A DNA stretch of 64,000 nt, taken from positions 1-64,000 of the forward strand of contig NZ_CBYM010000016.1 of assembly GCF_000577815.1 (NCBI RefSeq), written 5' to 3'. The notes under the pieces were generated by a model. The model saw nothing but the letters and a program-made list of their open reading frames with translations, did not search any database and was not told the origin of the DNA. The DNA comes from Clostridium saudiense (GTDB lineage: Bacteria; Bacillota; Clostridia; Clostridiales; Clostridiaceae). Both the position numbers and the translations under genes were made by a program. Shown piece by piece: positions 35,032 to 44,569 of this stretch (positions are counted from its first letter, which is position 1; each line of letters opens with the position of its first letter).

Positions 35032-35640
35032 ATGGAAAACACGCAAAAGATAAAAATTGTAACTGCTGATCCATCAGCATTAGGATTATTTGGACTAGCA
35101 ATAATTACTTTAGTAGCTTCATCACAAAAATTAGGAATAACTTCAGGGGTAGCATTAGTATTCCCATGGGCAATATTCCTAGGAGCAACAGCACAATTAT
35201 TTGCATGTATTAATGATTTTAAACATGATAACACATTTGGAGCAACAGCATTTGGAGCATATGCATTCTTCTGGTATGCAATGGGATTCACTTGGTTAAT
35301 CCAAAATGGAGTATTTGGTGAAAAGTTAGCTGCAACAGCAGATACTAAACAATTAGGATTTGCATTTTTAGGATATTTAATATTTACAATATTCATGACA
35401 ATTGGAGCAATGGAAACTCACAAAGTATTATTCACAATATTTGTTTTAATTGATTTCTTATTCTTAGGATTATCATTAAATTCATTTGGAATAATGCCAG
35501 AACTTTCACATGGATTAGCTGCTTGGTCAGAATTATTAATAGCTATTATGTCATTCTACGGATGTGGTGCAGCTGTATTAAATAAGCACTTTGGAAAGGT
35601 ATTTTTACCAGTTGGTAAGCCTTTTGGAATATTTAAATAA
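35032..35640 (+). CDS. satP: Acetate/succinate transporter, GPR1/FUN34/YaaH family
   Basis: This 202-residue membrane protein has six hydrophobic helices and the family entry motif near the N-terminus (ADPSALGLFGLAIITL, corresponding to NPAPLGL). SatP proteins form hexameric channels for acetate and succinate. For a fermentative anaerobe a role in acetate movement fits, but the substrate is inferred from the family. The ATG lies behind aggagg. G+C is slightly higher than neighbours, with strongly preferred codons, suggesting high expression. A 14-bp terminator follows. Confidence 0.9.
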   Translation: MENTQKIKIVTADPSALGLFGLAIITLVASSQKLGITSGVALVFPWAIFLGATAQLFACINDFKHDNTFGATAFGAYAFFWYAMGFTWLIQNGVFGEKLAATADTKQLGFAFLGYLIFTIFMTIGAMETHKVLFTIFVLIDFLFLGLSLNSFGIMPELSHGLAAWSELLIAIMSFYGCGAAVLNKHFGKVFLPVGKPFGIFK

Positions 35641-35653
35641 TACACTTAATATT

Positions 35654-35686
35654 AAAAGGAAAAGTTTTATAAACTTTTCCTTTTTT
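35654..35686 (+). terminator. satP terminator
   Basis: AAAAGGAAAAGTTT (35654-35667) pairs with AAACTTTTCCTTTT (35671-35684), and T residues follow. Confidence 0.85.
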
Positions 35687-35756
35687 CTTTATAAAAATAA
35701 ATGTATGTTGTATACTTAAAATATAATTAAACAAATGAATAAATAAGGAGTTAATT

Positions 35757-35945
35757 ATGAAGATTAAAGTTACAGTTAAAGGTCAAAAAGATCCGATTAT
35801 TTATTCTGGTGACAGAATCGATGTTTTGGATTTTGAAATGAATGGAGAAATGTATAAACAAATAAGATATTTCAGAAAAGGATTTTCAAAATCAGAATTA
35901 TTAAAAGCTGATTTAATAACAAAAATTATTGAAGTTGAAAAATAA
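35757..35945 (+). CDS. Small unknown protein, 62 aa
   Basis: I do not recognise this 62-residue protein. It looks like a compact beta-rich fold: KIKVTVKGQKDPIIYSGDRIDVLDF, then QIRYFRKGFSKSELLKADLITKIIEVE. The ATG lies behind aaggag with normal spacing, and a terminator starts inside its stop region, so it is a separate transcription unit and very likely real. There is no signal peptide or Cys. Confidence 0.6.
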   Translation: MKIKVTVKGQKDPIIYSGDRIDVLDFEMNGEMYKQIRYFRKGFSKSELLKADLITKIIEVEK

Positions 35946-35972
35946 ACGTATTAGATAATGCGTTTATTTTTT
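35941..35972 (+). terminator. Terminator of the 62-aa gene
   Basis: AATAAACGTATT (35941-35952) pairs with AATGCGTTTATT (35957-35968) with one T-G pair, and a T run follows. The stem includes the TAA stop codon. Confidence 0.8.
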
Positions 35973-36249
35973 TATTTAAAATTAAATTAATAAAATTTAT
36001 TTGCTAGAATATAATTTAATTTAAATAAAAGCGAATTATATAAAAATAAAAATTTAACTTATAAAATAAATGTAAATTTATTAAAAGAATATCATAGTTG
36101 AAATTTAAAATTTAATAAAAAAGATAGTAACTTTAAAAAAAGTTTATTTATAAGAAAAAATTTAAATAAATAATAAAATTTACATTAAAATATCTAAAAA
36201 TAGTATAAAATGAAAAAATATATGCTAAAAATACAAAAATAACTCGAAA
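35973..36249. other. Gene-free, extremely A+T-rich stretch
   Basis: About 280 bases hold roughly one G or C in ten by eye, with many A-tracts and repeated AAATTT, TTTAAAT and TAAATTTA words. No open frame with an SD is present. Together with the flanking inverted repeat and promoter it makes a 410-base gap before the Xer gene. It may be curved DNA, an UP element or a nucleoid-protein binding site. Confidence 0.55.
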
Positions 36250-36285
36250 ATTTATTTCGCTAAATAACCATTTAGCGAAATAAAT
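36250..36285. promoter_or_regulatory. Perfect 16-bp inverted repeat upstream of the Xer gene
   Basis: ATTTATTTCGCTAAAT (36250-36265) and its exact reverse complement (36270-36285) flank AACC. It ends five bases before the -35 box of the recombinase gene. No T run follows. It is a candidate regulator- or recombinase-binding site. Confidence 0.55.
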
Positions 36286-36289
36286 GTCA

Positions 36290-36318
36290 TTGTTAGCACA
36301 AAATAGCTATGATATAAT
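36290..36318 (+). promoter_or_regulatory. Promoter of the Xer-type gene
   Basis: TTGTTA (36290-36295), a 17-base spacer and TATAAT (36313-36318). Confidence 0.7.
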
Positions 36319-36355
36319 GAAATCAGAATTAAATCTAGTTTAAGGAGGATTTTAC

Positions 36356-37453
36356 ATGGATGAAAATGATAAAAATACTAAAACTAATAAACAAAATAAC
36401 TTTGATCTAAACGAAATTGTAAAAAAAGATACTTATAATAATTTAGAACAAAAAAATAGATTTGGTATTGAAGTTCAAAATAATAATAAATTGCCTAAAG
36501 TATTAGCTGATTTTTTAAGTTATTTAGAAACTATTAAAGGAAAATCCTATAATACAATTGAAGCTTATAAAATTGATTTAAGTTTATTTTTTAAGTATTT
36601 AAAAGTATATAAAGGTTATTACATACCAGATGATATAGAATTTGAAGAAATACCTATAAATGATTTAGATGAAACTTTTTTAAAAAGTATAGATTTAAGT
36701 GATTTATATGCCTTTTTATCATTTGTAGAAAAGCAAAGAAATAATGGAACTTATGCAAGAGCTAGAAAAGTTGCCACAATTAAATCGTATTTTAATTATT
36801 TGCATGGAAAAGCAAAAATAATCACTTATAATCCAGCATCTGAGTTAGAGTCACCGAAAATAAATAAACGACATCCAATTTATTTAACACTAGAAGAAAG
36901 TGTATCTCTACTCTCCTCTTTAGATGAAAAGAATTGTAATTACTTAAGAGATTATTGTATTTTAACTTTATTCTTAAATTGTGGCATGAGATTATCTGAA
37001 TTATGCTCTATAAAAATAGATAAGATAAAAGGCGATACATTAACTATTATAGGTAAAGGTAATAAGGAACGTACTGTTTACTTAAATGAAGCATGTATAA
37101 GTTCAATTGAAGATTATCTTGCAAAACGTAATGATAATAAGGCTACAGATGAAAATAAAAAATTTTTATTCTTATCATCTAGAGGTACTCCAATAAATAA
37201 AAGAACTGTAGAATTGCTTGTTAAAAAACATGTTAAGAATGCAGGATTAACTAATGAAAAATATACTCCTCACAAGCTTCGTCATACAGCTGCTACACTT
37301 ATGTACAAGCATGGTAATGTTGATATTAGAAGCCTTCAAAGTATATTAGGACATGAAAATATATCAACAACCCAAATTTATACTCATGTAGATGAAGAAA
37401 TTTTAAGAGAAGCTGCTAAATCTAATCCATTAGCAAGTATAAAAAGTAAATAA
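36356..37453 (+). CDS. XerC/XerD-type tyrosine recombinase
   Basis: This 365-residue site-specific recombinase probably resolves chromosome dimers. A 55-residue Asn/Lys-rich extension precedes the SAM-like core-binding domain (LPKVLADFLSYLETIKGKSYNTIEAYKIDL). The catalytic domain has Arg212 (CGMRLSEL), His306 and Arg309 (HKLRHTAA), His333 (GHENISTTQ) and Tyr342 (IYTHV). It is longer than usual XerC/D (about 295-300 residues) because of the extension. The ATG lies behind aaggagg. A perfect SOS box directly follows its stop codon. I cannot decide between XerC, XerD or a third paralogue. Confidence 0.9.
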   Translation: MDENDKNTKTNKQNNFDLNEIVKKDTYNNLEQKNRFGIEVQNNNKLPKVLADFLSYLETIKGKSYNTIEAYKIDLSLFFKYLKVYKGYYIPDDIEFEEIPINDLDETFLKSIDLSDLYAFLSFVEKQRNNGTYARARKVATIKSYFNYLHGKAKIITYNPASELESPKINKRHPIYLTLEESVSLLSSLDEKNCNYLRDYCILTLFLNCGMRLSELCSIKIDKIKGDTLTIIGKGNKERTVYLNEACISSIEDYLAKRNDNKATDENKKFLFLSSRGTPINKRTVELLVKKHVKNAGLTNEKYTPHKLRHTAATLMYKHGNVDIRSLQSILGHENISTTQIYTHVDEEILREAAKSNPLASIKSK

Positions 37454-37454
37454 A

Positions 37455-37466
37455 GAACATATGTTC
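37455..37466. promoter_or_regulatory. Perfect SOS box downstream of the Xer gene
   Basis: GAACATATGTTC is a fully palindromic GAAC-N4-GTTC operator located two bases after the recombinase stop codon. The next gene in the plus direction is convergent, so no obvious gene is controlled. A weak TTGCTC-17-TTATTA promoter overlaps its right side. Confidence 0.65.
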
Positions 37467-37515
37467 ATTGCTCGTGAAAATGGCATTTTGTTATTAAATT
37501 AATAATTAAATATAA

Positions 37516-37561
37516 AAAAAATGAAAGAAACTCAAAAAATAAATAAGTTTCTTTCATTTTT
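37516..37561. terminator. Bidirectional terminator between convergent genes
   Basis: ATGAAAGAAACT (37521-37532) pairs with AGTTTCTTTCAT (37546-37557), flanked by an A run on the left and a T run on the right. Confidence 0.82.
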
Positions 37562-37569
37562 AATAATTT

Positions 37570-37968
37570 CTATTTTTTCATTTTTCTTATTCCAGGATAT
37601 ATTTCTTCTGTTAACTCATCTAACTCAGTATCATTATCAACACCTAGTTCATCGAAGTATACAATATTATCAAACGCATCTACATAATCATCTTCTAAAT
37701 CCATTTTATCTAGAATATCATTATAGTTCTCTAATGTTATTTCTTCATTTATATTTTCTTCAGAATCCTTCTCTTCTTCCTTTAAGGCTTCTAATGCATT
37801 TTTAAGTTCTTCTTCTATAAATGAATTCTCTTCTACAGTCTTAGCTATATCATCAATATTTATGGCTCTTATATCTATCCCATCTTCTTCTAAACATTTA
37901 CCGCAATTATCACATATTTTTTTTGAAAAAAGATCACAATAATCATCTTCAGTATATTTATAAGTCAT
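37570..37968 (-). CDS. Acidic unknown protein with CxxCxxC motif
   Basis: This 132-residue, strongly acidic protein (many Glu/Asp, few Arg) has an N-terminal CDNCGKC motif preceded by CDLFSKK. That suggests a single metal-binding knuckle. The middle is helical (EEELKNALEALKEEEK) and the C-terminus ends KMKK. It starts at ATG 37968 behind aggtggtg and is divergent from lexA. The size and Cys motif suggest a small conserved clostridial protein, but I cannot name a family. Confidence 0.6.
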   Translation of the reverse strand: MTYKYTEDDYCDLFSKKICDNCGKCLEEDGIDIRAINIDDIAKTVEENSFIEEELKNALEALKEEEKDSEENINEEITLENYNDILDKMDLEDDYVDAFDNIVYFDELGVDNDTELDELTEEIYPGIRKMKK

Positions 37969-38050
37969 TAAATCACCACCTGTTTATTTTAACCTTGTTA
38001 TTTTACCAGTTTATTAAAAATATTTCAACTAAAATATTTTACAAATAGAA

Positions 38051-38089
38051 GAACATAGGTTTGATATAGTGCTATTCTTATGATATAAT
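38051..38089 (+). promoter_or_regulatory. lexA promoter with near-consensus SOS box
   Basis: TTGATA (38061-38066), a 17-base spacer and TATAAT (38084-38089). GAACATAGGTTT (38051-38062) matches GAAC-N4-GTTC except the last base and overlaps the -35. This fits weak LexA autoregulation. Confidence 0.65.
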
Positions 38090-38113
38090 GATAACAAAAG
38101 CGAGGTGTTGAAA

Positions 38114-38716
38114 ATGCGAGAAGTAAGTGATAAACAAAGTGAAATTTATGAGTTTTTAAAAACTTTCACTGATAACAAAGGATACCCTCCTTCAGTAAGA
38201 GAAATCTGTGAAGCTGTTGGATTAAGATCGACTTCGTCTGTTCATGGTCATCTTAAACGTTTAGAGTCAAAAGGATTAATAAAGAGAGATCCTACTAAAC
38301 CAAGAGCTCTTGAGATTATAGATCATTCATCAAGAAAGGAAATGGTTAACATTCCCATCATAGGGAAAGTTACAGCTGGTATGCCTATACTAGCTAATGA
38401 AAATGTTGAAGGAATATTCCCTGTTCCGCTTGATTATATTAAGCATAATAAAGAATTATTTATGTTAAATGTAAGTGGAGAAAGTATGATTAATGCTGGT
38501 ATTTTCGATGGTGATTTAGCAATAATTGAAAAATGTCAGACTGCAAGAAATGGTGAAATTATAGTTGCTTTAATTGAAAATGAAGCTACTTTAAAAACAT
38601 TCTATAAAGAAAATAATTATATAAGATTACAACCTGAAAATGATAAAATGGATCCAATTATAGTTGAAGATTGCGTCATTTTAGGTAAATTAGTTGGTTT
38701 GTTTAGGACATATTAA
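38114..38716 (+). CDS. lexA: SOS repressor LexA
   Basis: This 200-residue repressor binds SOS boxes and cleaves itself when RecA filaments form. The N-terminal winged helix includes [29 protein letters not shown]. The cleavage site is Ala88-Gly89 (KVTAGMPI), with Ser124 (SGESM) and Lys161 (ATLKTF) as the catalytic dyad. All essential residues are present. I chose ATG 38114 because gaggtg (38102-38107) is well spaced to it; a GTG at 38105 lies inside that SD. Its targets here are recA (perfect box) and probably itself. Confidence 0.97.
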   Translation: MREVSDKQSEIYEFLKTFTDNKGYPPSVREICEAVGLRSTSSVHGHLKRLESKGLIKRDPTKPRALEIIDHSSRKEMVNIPIIGKVTAGMPILANENVEGIFPVPLDYIKHNKELFMLNVSGESMINAGIFDGDLAIIEKCQTARNGEIIVALIENEATLKTFYKENNYIRLQPENDKMDPIIVEDCVILGKLVGLFRTY

Positions 38717-38724
38717 TAATTAAG

Positions 38725-38754
38725 GAATCATACACTATTGTATGATTCTTTTTT
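38725..38754 (+). terminator. lexA terminator
   Basis: GAATCATACA (38725-38734) pairs with TGTATGATTC (38739-38748), followed by six T residues. Confidence 0.88.
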
Positions 38755-38781
38755 ATTATATTTTAAAGGTGTGTGGTTCTT

Positions 38782-39903
38782 ATGCAAATTGTTTTAGGGA
38801 GATTTATAAAGAAAAAGGAGGATTTTGATAGTGAAAATATTATTTGCCCAATAAAGGATTATGATAGAGATAAATATTTAAATAGAAGAATAATTATTAG
38901 GATTTTATTTGTTATTTTATATGGTTATGAATTAGGTTATATGTTGGCATTAAATTCTAATACAATTAATGATATAAAAGTTACTGTAATAAATTTTGTT
39001 TTATTCTATGCACTTAACTTTTATTTAATTCAAATACCTCATGAATTTATTCATACACTCTTCTATTCTAAGGCATTTACAAATAAAAAAAATAAATTAG
39101 TATTTTTTAACAAAAAAAGAATTGTAACAACAGAGCTTGAAGAAAATACAAATACATGGCTTATGATTTTAAGCTTAATTACCCCATTTTTACTATTTTC
39201 CATATTGCCTATAGTATTAATTAATAACATAGGATTTGATATATACTTATATTCATTATCATTTGCAAATGCAATATTATCATCTGAGGATTTATTAAAT
39301 ATTATATTATTATTCTTTTCTAAGAAAAATGATGAAGGCAAAAAAACTTTATATGTGATTCCTAATAATTATGATTACTTATTAAATAATAATACTTCTT
39401 CTCTAGAAAATGATGAGTTATTTAATGTGTATACTTCTAAGGATGATATAAAGTTAGAGGATACTTCTCTCCTACCAACTTATATTGAAGCAGAGAACAA
39501 TGAAAATAAAACTACTGCTATTGATTTTAATGAAGAAAAGTTAGAAGAAAATAAAGAAGATGATTCTATTATAGAAAATGAAGAAGAAAGTAAAGTTTAT
39601 GAAGATAGCATTAAAGATGCTGGTATTAAAATAATTATTGAAGAGATTGATGATGTAAATGATAATAATAATGTATATGAAGATATAGATAATTTAAAAC
39701 AAGATGATAGAAATGATTTTAATAGTATTATGGTAAATAAGTTAATTAGTGAGATAGATCAATTAAGCCCTCAAGAAAGTAATAAAGAAGATCAAAATAA
39801 TGATGCTAAAAATGAGGTATCTGTGACAGAGGATTCTTTTATAAATAATAAAGCTAGTGAATTAATTAGTGTAATTGAACAAAGCATTATTAATGATAAA
39901 TAA
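38782..39903 (+). CDS. DUF3267-like membrane protein with HExxH and acidic tail
   Basis: This 373-residue protein has about four membrane helices in residues 35-185. One carries IPHEFIHTLFYSKAF, an HExxH motif as in DUF3267 putative metalloproteases. The last 160 residues are cytosolic, very acidic and low-complexity (many Asp, Glu, Asn), unlike normal DUF3267 length, so this is an extended member. I chose ATG 38782 behind aaaggtgtg; a GTG at 38773 lies within that SD. The HExxH suggests site-2-type zinc proteolysis, but only one motif is visible and the activity is unproven. Confidence 0.6.
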   Translation: MQIVLGRFIKKKEDFDSENIICPIKDYDRDKYLNRRIIIRILFVILYGYELGYMLALNSNTINDIKVTVINFVLFYALNFYLIQIPHEFIHTLFYSKAFTNKKNKLVFFNKKRIVTTELEENTNTWLMILSLITPFLLFSILPIVLINNIGFDIYLYSLSFANAILSSEDLLNIILLFFSKKNDEGKKTLYVIPNNYDYLLNNNTSSLENDELFNVYTSKDDIKLEDTSLLPTYIEAENNENKTTAIDFNEEKLEENKEDDSIIENEEESKVYEDSIKDAGIKIIIEEIDDVNDNNNVYEDIDNLKQDDRNDFNSIMVNKLISEIDQLSPQESNKEDQNNDAKNEVSVTEDSFINNKASELISVIEQSIINDK

Positions 39904-39910
39904 TAATATT

Positions 39911-39939
39911 AAAAAAGCGAAGAAATTCTTCGCTTTTTT
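39911..39939. terminator. Bidirectional terminator
   Basis: AAAAAAGCGAAG and CTTCGCTTTTTT pair around AAATT, between the convergent genes ending at 39903 and 39942. Confidence 0.9.
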
Positions 39940-39941
39940 AA

Positions 39942-41219
39942 TTATAGTATGCTATTTAAAGAAATTAATATACCAATTTTAGCATGATCAAATGTTAATC
40001 CACCTTGAAGGTAAGCTATATAAGGCTCTCTTATAGGTGCATCAGCTGATAATTCAATTGAAGATCCTTGAATGAATGCTCCAGCAGCCATAATTACTTC
40101 ATCGTTATATCCTGGCATTGCCCATGGTTCACATTCAACATAAGAATCAATAGGTGAACCTTTTTGAATTCCCTTACAGAATTGAATTAATTTTTCTCTA
40201 TCATTAAATTTTATAGCTTGAATTATATCACTTCTTTTATCATTATATTTAGGTAATACTTCAAATCCTGCTATCTCCATTATTCTAGCGCAGAATACAG
40301 CCCCTTTAAGAGCTTCCATTACTATATGAGGGGCTAAGAATAGTCCTTGGTAAAATTGTCTCATAACGCCGAATGTAGAGCCACACTCCCCTCCTATACC
40401 TGGAGTTGTTAATCTGTATGCAGCTTGTTCAACGTATTTCTTTTTACCAGCTATATATCCACCTGTTGGTGCTATACCACCACCAAGATTTTTAATAAGT
40501 GAACCTGCAATTAAATCAGCACCAACATCTGTAGGTTCTATAGTATCAATTAATTCACCATAGCAGTTATCTACAAATACACAAACATCACTTCTTATTT
40601 CTTTTATTACTGATATTATTTCACCAATTTCAGATACTAAGAATGATTTTCTCCAACCATATCCTGTACTTCTTTGAATATGTACTAATTTAATTGATGG
40701 GTCTTCCTTAAGAACCTTTATAATAGCTTCAGTATCGAATTTACCATCTTTTAAATCAACTTGCTTATAATTTACTCCATATTCTTTTAATGAGCCTATA
40801 TTTTCTTTACCGCTAATACCTATAATGTTATGTAAAGTATCATATGGTGCTCCTGTGATACAAACCATAGTATCATTAGTTCTTAAGTTACCCATTAAGG
40901 CACATCCTATAGCATGAGTACCATTTACGAAATGTGGTCTAACTAAAGCACTTTCAGCATTGAAAATTCTTGCATAAACTTTATCTAAAGTATCTCTACC
41001 AATATCATCATAACCATAACCAGATGAATTTGTAAAATGCATATCACTTATTCTTTCTTCTTGAAATGCATTAAGAACCTTAAGTTGGTTATACTCTCTT
41101 ATTTCATCATAAATTTTAAATTGTTCTTCTACATCATTTAAAGCTTGTTTGTATACTTCAAATACACTTGGCTTAATGTTGTATGCTTCCATCATTAACT
41201 TTTCTGTTTCTCTTAACAT
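39942..41219 (-). CDS. ynbB: PLP enzyme of the methionine gamma-lyase / YnbB family
   Basis: This 425-residue type I PLP enzyme is often annotated as aluminium resistance or methionine gamma-lyase family protein. The PLP-binding lysine is in GSLIKNLGGGIAPTGGYIAG. Other landmarks are HFTNSSGYGYDDIGRDTLD near the N-terminus, RPHFVNGTHAIGCAL, and DNCYGELIDTIEPTDVGADL. Synteny with hfq and miaA is as in Bacillus. The start ATG follows ggagg. Its true reaction is not established, so the enzymatic name should be read as a family label. Confidence 0.88.
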   Translation of the reverse strand: MLRETEKLMMEAYNIKPSVFEVYKQALNDVEEQFKIYDEIREYNQLKVLNAFQEERISDMHFTNSSGYGYDDIGRDTLDKVYARIFNAESALVRPHFVNGTHAIGCALMGNLRTNDTMVCITGAPYDTLHNIIGISGKENIGSLKEYGVNYKQVDLKDGKFDTEAIIKVLKEDPSIKLVHIQRSTGYGWRKSFLVSEIGEIISVIKEIRSDVCVFVDNCYGELIDTIEPTDVGADLIAGSLIKNLGGGIAPTGGYIAGKKKYVEQAAYRLTTPGIGGECGSTFGVMRQFYQGLFLAPHIVMEALKGAVFCARIMEIAGFEVLPKYNDKRSDIIQAIKFNDREKLIQFCKGIQKGSPIDSYVECEPWAMPGYNDEVIMAAGAFIQGSSIELSADAPIREPYIAYLQGGLTFDHAKIGILISLNSIL

Positions 41220-41311
41220 TAAAGTTCCTCCATTTTATAATATTTCATAACTATTATATATAATATAAAACAAAATATAAAGTTTTTACAAAAATAAATT
41301 AAAAATTAAAG

Positions 41312-41338
41312 AAAAAGGAACTGCAATTTGCAGCTCCT
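41312..41338 (-). terminator. hfq terminator
   Basis: On the minus strand AGGAGCTGCA pairs with TGCAGTTCCT (one G-U pair), followed by five T residues. It starts at the hfq stop codon. Confidence 0.78.
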
Positions 41339-41573
41339 ATATGTTTTCATTATCAGAAAAAGGTAATGGTTTTGCTGGTGTAATAGTAGTAATTGAATGT
41401 TTATATATAAGCATTTGTTTACCTTCACTATCTAAAATTACAGTGAAACTATCGAATCCTTTAACGATACCCCTTAATTGAAATCCATTTACTAAATAAA
41501 TAGATACAGCTGTTTTGCTTTTTCTAGCATTATTTAGAAAGATATCTTGAATATTATTGCTTTGTTTATTCAA
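41337..41573 (-). CDS. hfq: RNA chaperone Hfq
   Basis: This 78-residue Sm-like protein forms hexameric rings that bind small RNAs. The Sm1 and Sm2 motifs are [20 protein letters not shown] and [13 protein letters not shown], with the conserved YKH triad. I chose the TTG at 41573 because gaggtgg is five bases upstream. The frame also has an ATG at 41588, but it overlaps that SD. The start is 25 bases after miaA, so it closes the miaB-mutS-mutL-miaA-hfq run. Confidence 0.95.
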   Translation of the reverse strand: MNKQSNNIQDIFLNNARKSKTAVSIYLVNGFQLRGIVKGFDSFTVILDSEGKQMLIYKHSITTITPAKPLPFSDNENI

Positions 41574-41597
41574 TATAACCACCTCCATGGCTAATAA

Positions 41598-42527
41598 CTA
41601 ATTAGATTTTATATCATTTGTTATTATATTAATTATCTCTTCATCAGATAATTCATCTTTATTTAAGAAAATAGCTCTTGGATCTTTTCTAAACCATGTT
41701 AATTGACGTTTAGCATAATTTCTTGATCCTTGTTTAATCATTTCTGTAGCCTCTTCTAATGATATAGAATTTTCAAGATACATTAAAACTTCTTTATATC
41801 CTATACCCTGCATTGCCTGCATAAGAGAATTATACCCATTTTCTTTTAATTTAATACATTCATTTAAAAGACCTTTTTCAAACATAATATCTACACGCTT
41901 ATTAATTCTTTGATAAAGTTTTTCTCTATCCATATTTAATACATAGTAATGTACGTCATATTTACTTTTGTAGAAGTCCTCTCCTGCATTAAAAGAACTA
42001 AATGGTTTATTAGTTACCTTATAAACTTCAAGAGCTCTTATAACCCTTTTTCTATTGTTTGGATGTATTGATTCATAACTTACTGGGTCTATATCTTTAA
42101 GCATATTATGAATATAAATATCACCGTGTTCTTTTGCAAGTTCTTCTAATTCTAATCTATAAGCTTCATCATTAGTTGCATCAGTAAAATTCATATTACA
42201 TGTTAATGCATTTATATAAAGGCCTGTTCCTCCAGTTAAAATAGGAAGTTTATCCTTTGATAGTAAATCATCAATAATAGGTTGTGCCATATTTTTAAAG
42301 TCTACTACGGAAAATGGTTTATCTGGTGTAGTAACATCTATCATATGATGTTTTATTCCATCCATTTCTTCAGTAGTAATTTTAGCTGAACCGATATCCA
42401 TGTATTTATATATTTGCATAGAATCAGTAGATATTATTTCGCCATTTAACTTCTTAGCTAATTCTATCGATAAAGCCGTTTTTCCTACTGCTGTAGGGCC
42501 AGCTAATACAAGTATTTTATTATTCAT
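41598..42527 (-). CDS. miaA: tRNA dimethylallyltransferase MiaA
   Basis: This 309-residue enzyme adds the dimethylallyl group to A37 of tRNAs reading UNN codons. It supplies the substrate that MiaB (encoded at 47534) then methylthiolates. The P-loop is AGPTAVGKT near residue 7, followed by [18 protein letters not shown] and [10 protein letters not shown]. The C-terminal [12 protein letters not shown] motif is intact. It starts 14 bases after mutL, so the genes are in one operon. Confidence 0.97.
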   Translation of the reverse strand: MNNKILVLAGPTAVGKTALSIELAKKLNGEIISTDSMQIYKYMDIGSAKITTEEMDGIKHHMIDVTTPDKPFSVVDFKNMAQPIIDDLLSKDKLPILTGGTGLYINALTCNMNFTDATNDEAYRLELEELAKEHGDIYIHNMLKDIDPVSYESIHPNNRKRVIRALEVYKVTNKPFSSFNAGEDFYKSKYDVHYYVLNMDREKLYQRINKRVDIMFEKGLLNECIKLKENGYNSLMQAMQGIGYKEVLMYLENSISLEEATEMIKQGSRNYAKRQLTWFRKDPRAIFLNKDELSDEEIINIITNDIKSN

Positions 42528-42540
42528 TTTTTTAACCTTC

Positions 42541-44559
42541 CTATACTATTCGTCTAAACTTTTTATCTAATTCATATTCAGTAAATTTTATGATAATAGG
42601 TCTTCCATGTGGACAATTAAATGGATTATCAATATATCTTAAATCAGAAATTAATTTTTCCATTTCCATTTGTGTAAGGTAATCATTAGCCTTTACAGCT
42701 GCTTTACATGCCATTGTTGCAATTTTATTTAGTTTTACCTCTACAGTTTTTCCACTTCCTAAATTCTTTAAATTATCGATTATACTTAATAAAAAGTTTC
42801 TTGAATCTAATTTTCCTAAGAAGTATGGTACTTCCTTTAATGAAATTGTATTTCCTCCAAACTCTTCTATAACAAAGCCTGAATTAATGAAAATTTCTTT
42901 GTTTTCCTTATAACACTCATAATCATCTAAAGATAAATCTATAAGACAAGGAATAAGAAGTTGTTGAACTACTATTTCACCATTTTCTATATCATTAACA
43001 TATTTTTCATATAGTATTTTTTCATGTGCTGCATGCTGATCAATTATATAAAGTGTATCTGAGTATTCTGCTAAAATATAAGTTTTATTAAATTGCCCTA
43101 TTATTCTTAAGTCTGGAAACTTTGCCTTTTTTACTTGTGATAAACTACCTTCAATCTCTTTACTTTCGTTAATTACATTATTGTTCATAGTAGGAGATGA
43201 ATTAGATTTATTAGTGTAATCTAAATTAACACTTTCATTTTTTTCAATGTAATTAGTGTTATTAGGTGAAGTGTAAATTGATACATTATCATTTACTGAA
43301 TTGTTATTAAGATTTTGAAGTTTGTTTTTATTTATTTCCTTTAATCTATTATATAAATCCTCTTCTTTTGCAACATCATGAATAGTAATATTATTGTATA
43401 TATCATTAATAGATGGTTCAACTTTGTTGTTTTGTATTAATGATTCACTTGTTTCAAAAGTTGATGTAGCTATAGATTGTGTTAAAGGAAGGGGTGTATC
43501 TAAATCTAACTTAATTTCCTCAATTTCTTCTACTGGTTCTTTATCTTCTTTTTCAGCAAAGGAATTAAAAATATCTTCTCTTAAAGCAGAATGAACAGAA
43601 TCAAATACTCTCTTATATATAACTCTCTCATCTTTAAATTTAATTTCAGCTTTTGTTGGATGTATATTAACGTCAATATCCTCAGGATTTAATTCTATAA
43701 ATAAAACAAAGAAAGGAAATTTATTCACTGTTGAAAATGATTTAAATGCATTTTCTACTGCAGCAACAATAGTTTTATTTTTTATATATCTATTGTTTAC
43801 AAAGATACTTTCATTATTTCTTGAACCTCTAGCAATTATTTCTTTACCTATATATCCATGTACTTTTAAATAATCATCTTCGTAATTAAAAGGTAATACA
43901 TGCTCAGAGATGTTTTTACCGTATATTGTTCTAATAGCATTTAATAAATTTCCATCTCCATAAGTATGAAGAGTTTTTTTACCATTATTAAATAATTTAA
44001 AGGAGATATTTGGATTACTTAATGCAACTCTTAAAATAATATCATTAATTAAACTTCCTTCTCTAGAAGTAGATTTTAAGAATTTTCTTCTTGCAGGAAC
44101 ATTATAAAATAAATCTTTTACTTCCATATAAGATCCATTATTCATACCAAAATCATTTAAAGAAACTTTTTCGCCAGCTTCTAAAACTAATTCTTTTCCA
44201 AAATCACATTCTGCTGGTTTACTTCTAAATGTTAATTTTGAAACAGAAGCAATTGATGGAAGTGCTTCCCCTCTAAAACCTAAAGTATTAATGGAGTAAA
44301 TATCTTCAACATTTTTTATTTTAGAAGTCGCATGAGGCATAAATGCTTTTTCTATATCAAGGTTATGTACACCTACCCCATCATCTATTACTCTAATTGT
44401 TGATATTCCACCATCTTCAATTTCTACAGTAATATTTTTAGAATTAGCATCAATTGAATTTTCAACAAGTTCCTTTACTACAGAGGAAGGGCGCTCTACA
44501 ACTTCCCCTGCAGCTATCTTATTAGATGTATGTTCATCTAATATATTTATTCTTTTCAT
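42541..44559 (-). CDS. mutL: DNA mismatch repair protein MutL
   Basis: This 672-residue protein is the nicking endonuclease and mediator of mismatch repair. The GHKL ATPase has [17 protein letters not shown] and [14 protein letters not shown]. An Asn/Ser-rich linker (residues about 340-480) leads to a C-terminal domain with the endonuclease motif [15 protein letters not shown] likely beta-clamp motif follows (QQLLIP). A zinc-site-like CPHGRP is near the end. The presence of the endonuclease motif fits bacteria lacking MutH. The start follows aggaggt, ten bases after mutS. Confidence 0.97.
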   Translation of the reverse strand: MKRINILDEHTSNKIAAGEVVERPSSVVKELVENSIDANSKNITVEIEDGGISTIRVIDDGVGVHNLDIEKAFMPHATSKIKNVEDIYSINTLGFRGEALPSIASVSKLTFRSKPAECDFGKELVLEAGEKVSLNDFGMNNGSYMEVKDLFYNVPARRKFLKSTSREGSLINDIILRVALSNPNISFKLFNNGKKTLHTYGDGNLLNAIRTIYGKNISEHVLPFNYEDDYLKVHGYIGKEIIARGSRNNESIFVNNRYIKNKTIVAAVENAFKSFSTVNKFPFFVLFIELNPEDIDVNIHPTKAEIKFKDERVIYKRVFDSVHSALREDIFNSFAEKEDKEPVEEIEEIKLDLDTPLPLTQSIATSTFETSESLIQNNKVEPSINDIYNNITIHDVAKEEDLYNRLKEINKNKLQNLNNNSVNDNVSIYTSPNNTNYIEKNESVNLDYTNKSNSSPTMNNNVINESKEIEGSLSQVKKAKFPDLRIIGQFNKTYILAEYSDTLYIIDQHAAHEKILYEKYVNDIENGEIVVQQLLIPCLIDLSLDDYECYKENKEIFINSGFVIEEFGGNTISLKEVPYFLGKLDSRNFLLSIIDNLKNLGSGKTVEVKLNKIATMACKAAVKANDYLTQMEMEKLISDLRYIDNPFNCPHGRPIIIKFTEYELDKKFRRIV

Positions 44560-44569
44560 AGAGCACCTC

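Noticed and set aside
37521..37805. 94-residue plus-strand frame opposite the acidic CxxC protein
   Set aside because: Its His/Leu/Tyr-rich low-complexity translation is a shadow of the acidic gene and starts inside a terminator hairpin.
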